Source of the DNA: Caldifarciminota bacterium
Lineage (GTDB): Bacteria > Hydrothermota > Hydrothermia > B15-G9 > WFZT01
Length of the DNA stretch: 16,470 nucleotides
NCBI GenBank assembly: GCA_026986235.1
Contig: JALSOY010000056.1
Span: 1 to 16,470, forward strand
Direction of reading: 5' to 3'
The translations under genes were made by a program, and so were the position numbers. Below, in pieces: positions 14,013-16,470 of the stretch. Numbering within the stretch: position 1 is the stretch's first letter; each line of letters opens with the position of its first letter. The notes beneath the pieces are model-generated. The model did no database searches, was not told the origin of the DNA, and saw only the letters and a program-made list of their open reading frames with translations.

Positions 14013-15074
14013 TTAAATTTTTATTAAATTTTTTGGCGATTCTGTCAAAATCTCAACCCCGTGATCCGTCATAACCACGAGGTCTTCTATTCTAACGCCT
14101 CCGAAGCCAGGAATGTAGATCCCGGGCTCTACAGTAAATACGGTCCCCGGCAGCACGGGGTCCTTACCCGTTTTACTTATCCGTGGTAGCTCGTGAACCT
14201 CAATGCCAACTCCGTGACCCAGACTGTGGCCAAAATACCTTCCATAACCTGCACCCTCAATAACATCCCTTGCAATCCTGTCAATCTCTTCCCCGGTCAT
14301 ACCGGGTCTTGCTTCCTTTTCTGCCTTCTCCTGGGCTCTTCTGACAGTATCGTAGATCTTAACGAACTCCCTGTCAGGATTTTTCCCCACCCATACCGTT
14401 CTCGTCATGTCAGAGGCGTATCCGCGATAATAGTTTCCAAAATCCATAAGCAAAACAGTTTCATTTTCAATAACAACATCTCTTGGTTTTGCATGGGGTA
14501 GGGCAGAATGGGGCCCCGAGGCCACTATTGTCTCGAAGGAGGGTTTCTCTGCCCCAAATTTCTTCATCCTGTATTCAATCTCTGCAGCAAGATCGAGCTC
14601 AGTCATACCGGGTTCAACAATGTCCAGTATTTCGGTAAATATCCTGTCAGTGATACTCTGAGCACCCTTTATCTTTTCAATCTCATCCTCGTCTTTTCTG
14701 ATCCTGAACTCTTTAACGGGGTCACTTACCAGCACGATTTCGAAATCTTCCAGTTTTTCCTGTAATCTTTTATAAAACGAACAGGTTATGTGTTCCTCAG
14801 GAATTCCCAGTCTCAACCTTTTCTTCGGTAACCTTTCTTTACACTCAAAAACATCCGTTGAATATATAAAAATCTCCGCATCCCGAACCTCTCCCTTTGA
14901 CTGCTCTTCGTACCTTGAATCGGATACAAAGAGACTGAGTGAGTCCCCCACAAAGAGAAAGGCATTTGAGCCGGAAAAACCCGTTAAATACCTGATATTC
15001 GGGAGATAAACCTCAAGGTAGAGGTCAACACCCAGAGATTCCAGCTTTCCACGAAGGGCATCCAGCTTACTCAA
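14013..15074 (-). CDS. Xaa-Pro aminopeptidase/dipeptidase, M24B family
   Basis: Di-metal peptidase that removes N-terminal residues before proline or splits X-Pro dipeptides. The 353 residues hold a creatinase-type N-domain (about 1-125) and a pita-bread catalytic domain. All five metal ligands are visible: D211 in LLMDFG, D222 in SDMTRT, H287 in GHGVG, E316 in TVEPG and E330 in RIED; H294 lies in VHELP. Length matches bacterial PepQ/YpdF-type enzymes of about 350-360 residues, and PepP or PepQ cannot be separated by eye. The start is TTG 15074, eight bases inside the end of the TPR gene, with GAGGAG ten bases upstream (AAGGA five bases). No signal peptide. It precedes efp, a frequent arrangement. 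Confidence 0.9.
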   Translation of the reverse strand: MSKLDALRGKLESLGVDLYLEVYLPNIRYLTGFSGSNAFLFVGDSLSLFVSDSRYEEQSKGEVRDAEIFIYSTDVFECKERLPKKRLRLGIPEEHITCSFYKRLQEKLEDFEIVLVSDPVKEFRIRKDEDEIEKIKGAQSITDRIFTEILDIVEPGMTELDLAAEIEYRMKKFGAEKPSFETIVASGPHSALPHAKPRDVVIENETVLLMDFGNYYRGYASDMTRTVWVGKNPDREFVKIYDTVRRAQEKAEKEARPGMTGEEIDRIARDVIEGAGYGRYFGHSLGHGVGIEVHELPRISKTGKDPVLPGTVFTVEPGIYIPGFGGVRIEDLVVMTDHGVEILTESPKNLIKI

Positions 15075-15489
15075 TTAAATCCTTCTCCTCGTTAACGATA
15101 TGTTTAAGTTCTTCAACACCCGGTAAACCTTCACTCTGTCTTTTACCTTCAGGATTCAGATAGAAAGCGACTCTGTTGTAGTACTGAGCGTTTCTCACAA
15201 GACCCAGCTTTTCCGCACACAAGGCGAGGTTTTCCACCGCCTGATAGTTAAATTTATCGAGTTCGTAGGCCCTTTTTAACAGATTTAAGGCCTTTTCATG
15301 GTCTCCAATTTCAACATAGATCTTACCAAGAAGGGTGTATAGAAGCGAAGATTCAGGGTATCTTTCAACACCCTGGTGCAAGACTTCAACTGCTTCGTGG
15401 GATTTCCCTTTGTTTTTTAAATCAACGGCATAGTCCACGATAACCTTAATGGACCTGTCTCCTTCGCTGTATTTTTTCTCAACATCCAT
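15067..15489 (-). CDS. Small tetratricopeptide (TPR) repeat protein
   Basis: A 140-residue soluble protein made of about three TPR helix pairs (near 13-46, 47-80 and 81-114). Typical spacing and residues are seen, for example LYTLLGKIYVEIGDHEKALNL and LKRAYELDKFNYQA. TPRs mediate protein-protein contact, so it is a likely adaptor; its partner is unknown. It is the promoter-proximal gene of the minus-strand operon. ATG 15489 lies nine bases after a -10-like box with no Shine-Dalgarno, so it is another apparently near-leaderless start. The last eight bases overlap the downstream peptidase gene. I do not recognise a specific family. Confidence 0.75.
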   Translation of the reverse strand: MDVEKKYSEGDRSIKVIVDYAVDLKNKGKSHEAVEVLHQGVERYPESSLLYTLLGKIYVEIGDHEKALNLLKRAYELDKFNYQAVENLALCAEKLGLVRNAQYYNRVAFYLNPEGKRQSEGLPGVEELKHIVNEEKDLIE

Positions 15490-15498
15490 GGAACTTTT

Positions 15499-15527
15499 AA
15501 GTTAATGCCACAAATTTTAAATGTCAA
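15499..15527 (-). promoter_or_regulatory. Promoter of the TPR-pepP-efp-accB-cca-purF operon
   Basis: On the minus strand a perfect TTGACA (15527-15522) is followed after 17 bases by TAACTT (15504-15499, 3/6 match). The ATG lies nine bases beyond the -10, which leaves a leader of only two or three bases. Confidence 0.5.
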
Positions 15528-15540
15528 CATCAATATCAAA

Positions 15541-15700
15541 GTATCCCCGGAATCTGCGGAAACTAAAAATCTCGCTGGATTGACTCTGGTTCGATTTTTG
15601 GAATTTAATTAGAAACAACATTCTAAACGCAATCAGAGAAGTTATAGTCAATTACTTTGTCTTAATATCCCGGAGAAATCCATTTTCATTTTTCAAATAA
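15541..15700. other. Non-coding part of a divergent intergenic region
   Basis: Between the operon promoter (15499-15527) and the lipoprotein promoter (15703-15731) about 170 bases remain. I find no credible ORF, tRNA or clear long hairpin here. It is A/T-rich and may hold regulator-binding sites for either direction, but I see none I can support. Confidence 0.5.
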
Positions 15701-15702
15701 TC

Positions 15703-15731
15703 TTGACATGTGGTCTTTTATGCTTTAAAAA
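15703..15731 (+). promoter_or_regulatory. Promoter of the lipoprotein gene
   Basis: A perfect TTGACA (15703-15708) is followed after 17 bases by TAAAAA (15726-15731, 4/6). The expected start near 15738 gives a leader of about 40 bases that contains the Shine-Dalgarno AAAGGAGG. Unlike the other operon-leading genes, this one has a normal leader. Confidence 0.55.
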
Positions 15732-15777
15732 ATTACAAATTTTCTGATCTTTAGTGGAGAACAAAAGGAGGATAGAT

Positions 15778-16470
15778 ATGAGGAAGTACATGTACAGGTT
15801 GATCCTTCCGGTCATAATGGGGGCTTTTCTGGTAACATCATGTGCCGAGAAAAAACCGGTAACACAGGTAAAAGTAACCCCGGAAGTGACACAGAAGAAG
15901 GGGGAGATGAAACTCCAGCAGAAGGAGGCTGAGCTCAAAAGAAAGGAAGCTGAACTTCGTGCGCTTCAGCAGAAACTTCAAAAGGAGAGGGAGGAGCTGG
16001 AAAGGCAGAAGGCCGAGGTTTCCCGCCAGAAAACTGTACCTGAAAAGAAACCTGTAGAAACAAAAACTGCTCCGCCGTTTCCGTCTAATGTTAAACCTGG
16101 TGAATGTTATGCTGTTGTTTACATACCGCCTAAGTACAAAACAGAGAAAGTCAAGGTTCTCGTTGACGAGGGTGGTATAAAGATCATTACAAAGCCACCA
16201 GTTTACAGATGGGTGGAAAAGAAAGTACTCGTCCGGGAAGAAGGGGAAAAGAAAATCTGCCTGCCACCTGTTTACAAAACCGTGATCGATTCTATACTTG
16301 TGAAACCCGCATCTGAAAAGATCGTCGTTGTAAGACCTGCGAAGTACAAATGGGTTATTGACTCTGTCCTCGTTGAACCTGCTCATACTGTGTGGAAGCG
16401 TGGTGAAAGATTTTTGCCCGCAGCTATCGCGAAGAAGTATGATCCCAACACCGGTGACATTATGTGTCTC
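15778..16470 (+). CDS. Lipoprotein with coiled coil and tandem P-x-Y repeats, truncated at window end
   Basis: The frame opens at ATG 15778, six bases after AAAGGAGG, and runs to the window edge: 231 residues with no stop. A lipoprotein signal peptide (1-21) ends in LVTSC with the lipidated cysteine C22, a substrate for the LspA encoded at 5426. Residues about 38-86 form a charged coiled coil with repeated KEAEL heptads. After a proline-rich linker and GECYAVVYIPP (108-118) come four tandem repeats of 23-24 residues (117-139, 140-162, 163-186, 187-210). Each starts PP or PA, then x-Y-(K/R), and has a VLV- or ILV-type strand in the middle. This block resembles repeats I recall beside OmpA-type peptidoglycan-binding domains in several diderm groups; the end (NTGDIMCL) also fits. 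A cell-envelope tether is the likely role, but the C-terminus is missing. Confidence 0.75.
   Translation, partial: MRKYMYRLILPVIMGAFLVTSCAEKKPVTQVKVTPEVTQKKGEMKLQQKEAELKRKEAELRALQQKLQKEREELERQKAEVSRQKTVPEKKPVETKTAPPFPSNVKPGECYAVVYIPPKYKTEKVKVLVDEGGIKIITKPPVYRWVEKKVLVREEGEKKICLPPVYKTVIDSILVKPASEKIVVVRPAKYKWVIDSVLVEPAHTVWKRGERFLPAAIAKKYDPNTGDIMCL

Noticed and set aside
15541..15777. A small RNA gene in the divergent intergenic region
   Set aside because: There is no convincing hairpin-plus-terminator or conserved RNA motif by eye, and only the two divergent promoters are supported.
15838..16386. 182-residue minus-strand frame opposite the lipoprotein gene
   Set aside because: It is Phe/Arg/Leu-rich, as expected from reading the complement of a Lys/Glu-rich coiled coil. 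The plus frame has a Shine-Dalgarno, signal peptide and lipobox.

Overview
The window looks like chromosome from an uncultivated, probably thermophilic, diderm (outer-membrane) bacterium. Outer-membrane beta-barrel-like proteins, a PorV/UPF0164-like protein, a lipoprotein and LspA point to a diderm. A complete TtuA-type tRNA thiolase and a T. thermophilus-like EF-P point to a hot habitat. The mix resembles FCB-group or WOR-3/Hydrothermae-like lineages, but that placement is inference. Coding density is very high, genes overlap by 4 to 19 bases, and TTG and GTG starts are common.

Layout. At the left edge are a truncated minus-strand hypothetical gene (1-215) and, divergent from it, a ttuA/ncs6-like tRNA 2-thiolation gene (313-1209). 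This converges on and overlaps by 19 bases a PerR-like Fur-family regulator (1191-1616, minus). A 275-bp MITE-like element with 17-bp terminal inverted repeats and G/C-run hairpins (1681-1955) fills the gap up to a long plus-strand operon.

The plus-strand operon (2024-10275) has three parts. First come four membrane-protein genes of unknown function: FN3 plus DUF6754-like, polytopic, single ectodomain, polytopic. Then come lspA and two outer-membrane beta-barrel-like genes. It ends with smpB and an M3A oligopeptidase gene. The first part is the best candidate here for an undescribed system. Topology predicts a membrane complex with an FN3 domain and an alpha/beta domain outside and a DUF6754-like domain inside.

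A second, minus-strand operon (15489 down to 10394) carries a TPR gene, an Xaa-Pro peptidase gene, efp, accB, a CCA-adding-enzyme-type nucleotidyltransferase gene and purF. All are overlapped or within 10 bases of each other. The two operons converge on a 118-bp gap holding a relic of the same G/C-run repeat family seen at 1681-1955.

At the right edge, divergent from the TPR gene, begins a lipoprotein gene with a coiled coil and tandem 23-24-residue repeats, cut by the window end (15778-16470).

Two themes recur. Three operon-leading genes have promoter -10 boxes only 7-9 bases before their ATG and no Shine-Dalgarno, which suggests leaderless mRNAs, while most operon-internal ATG genes have strong Shine-Dalgarno sequences. 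Two enzymes, TtuA and PurF, keep the cysteine sets for oxygen-sensitive 4Fe-4S clusters, and a peroxide-sensor-type regulator lies beside ttuA.
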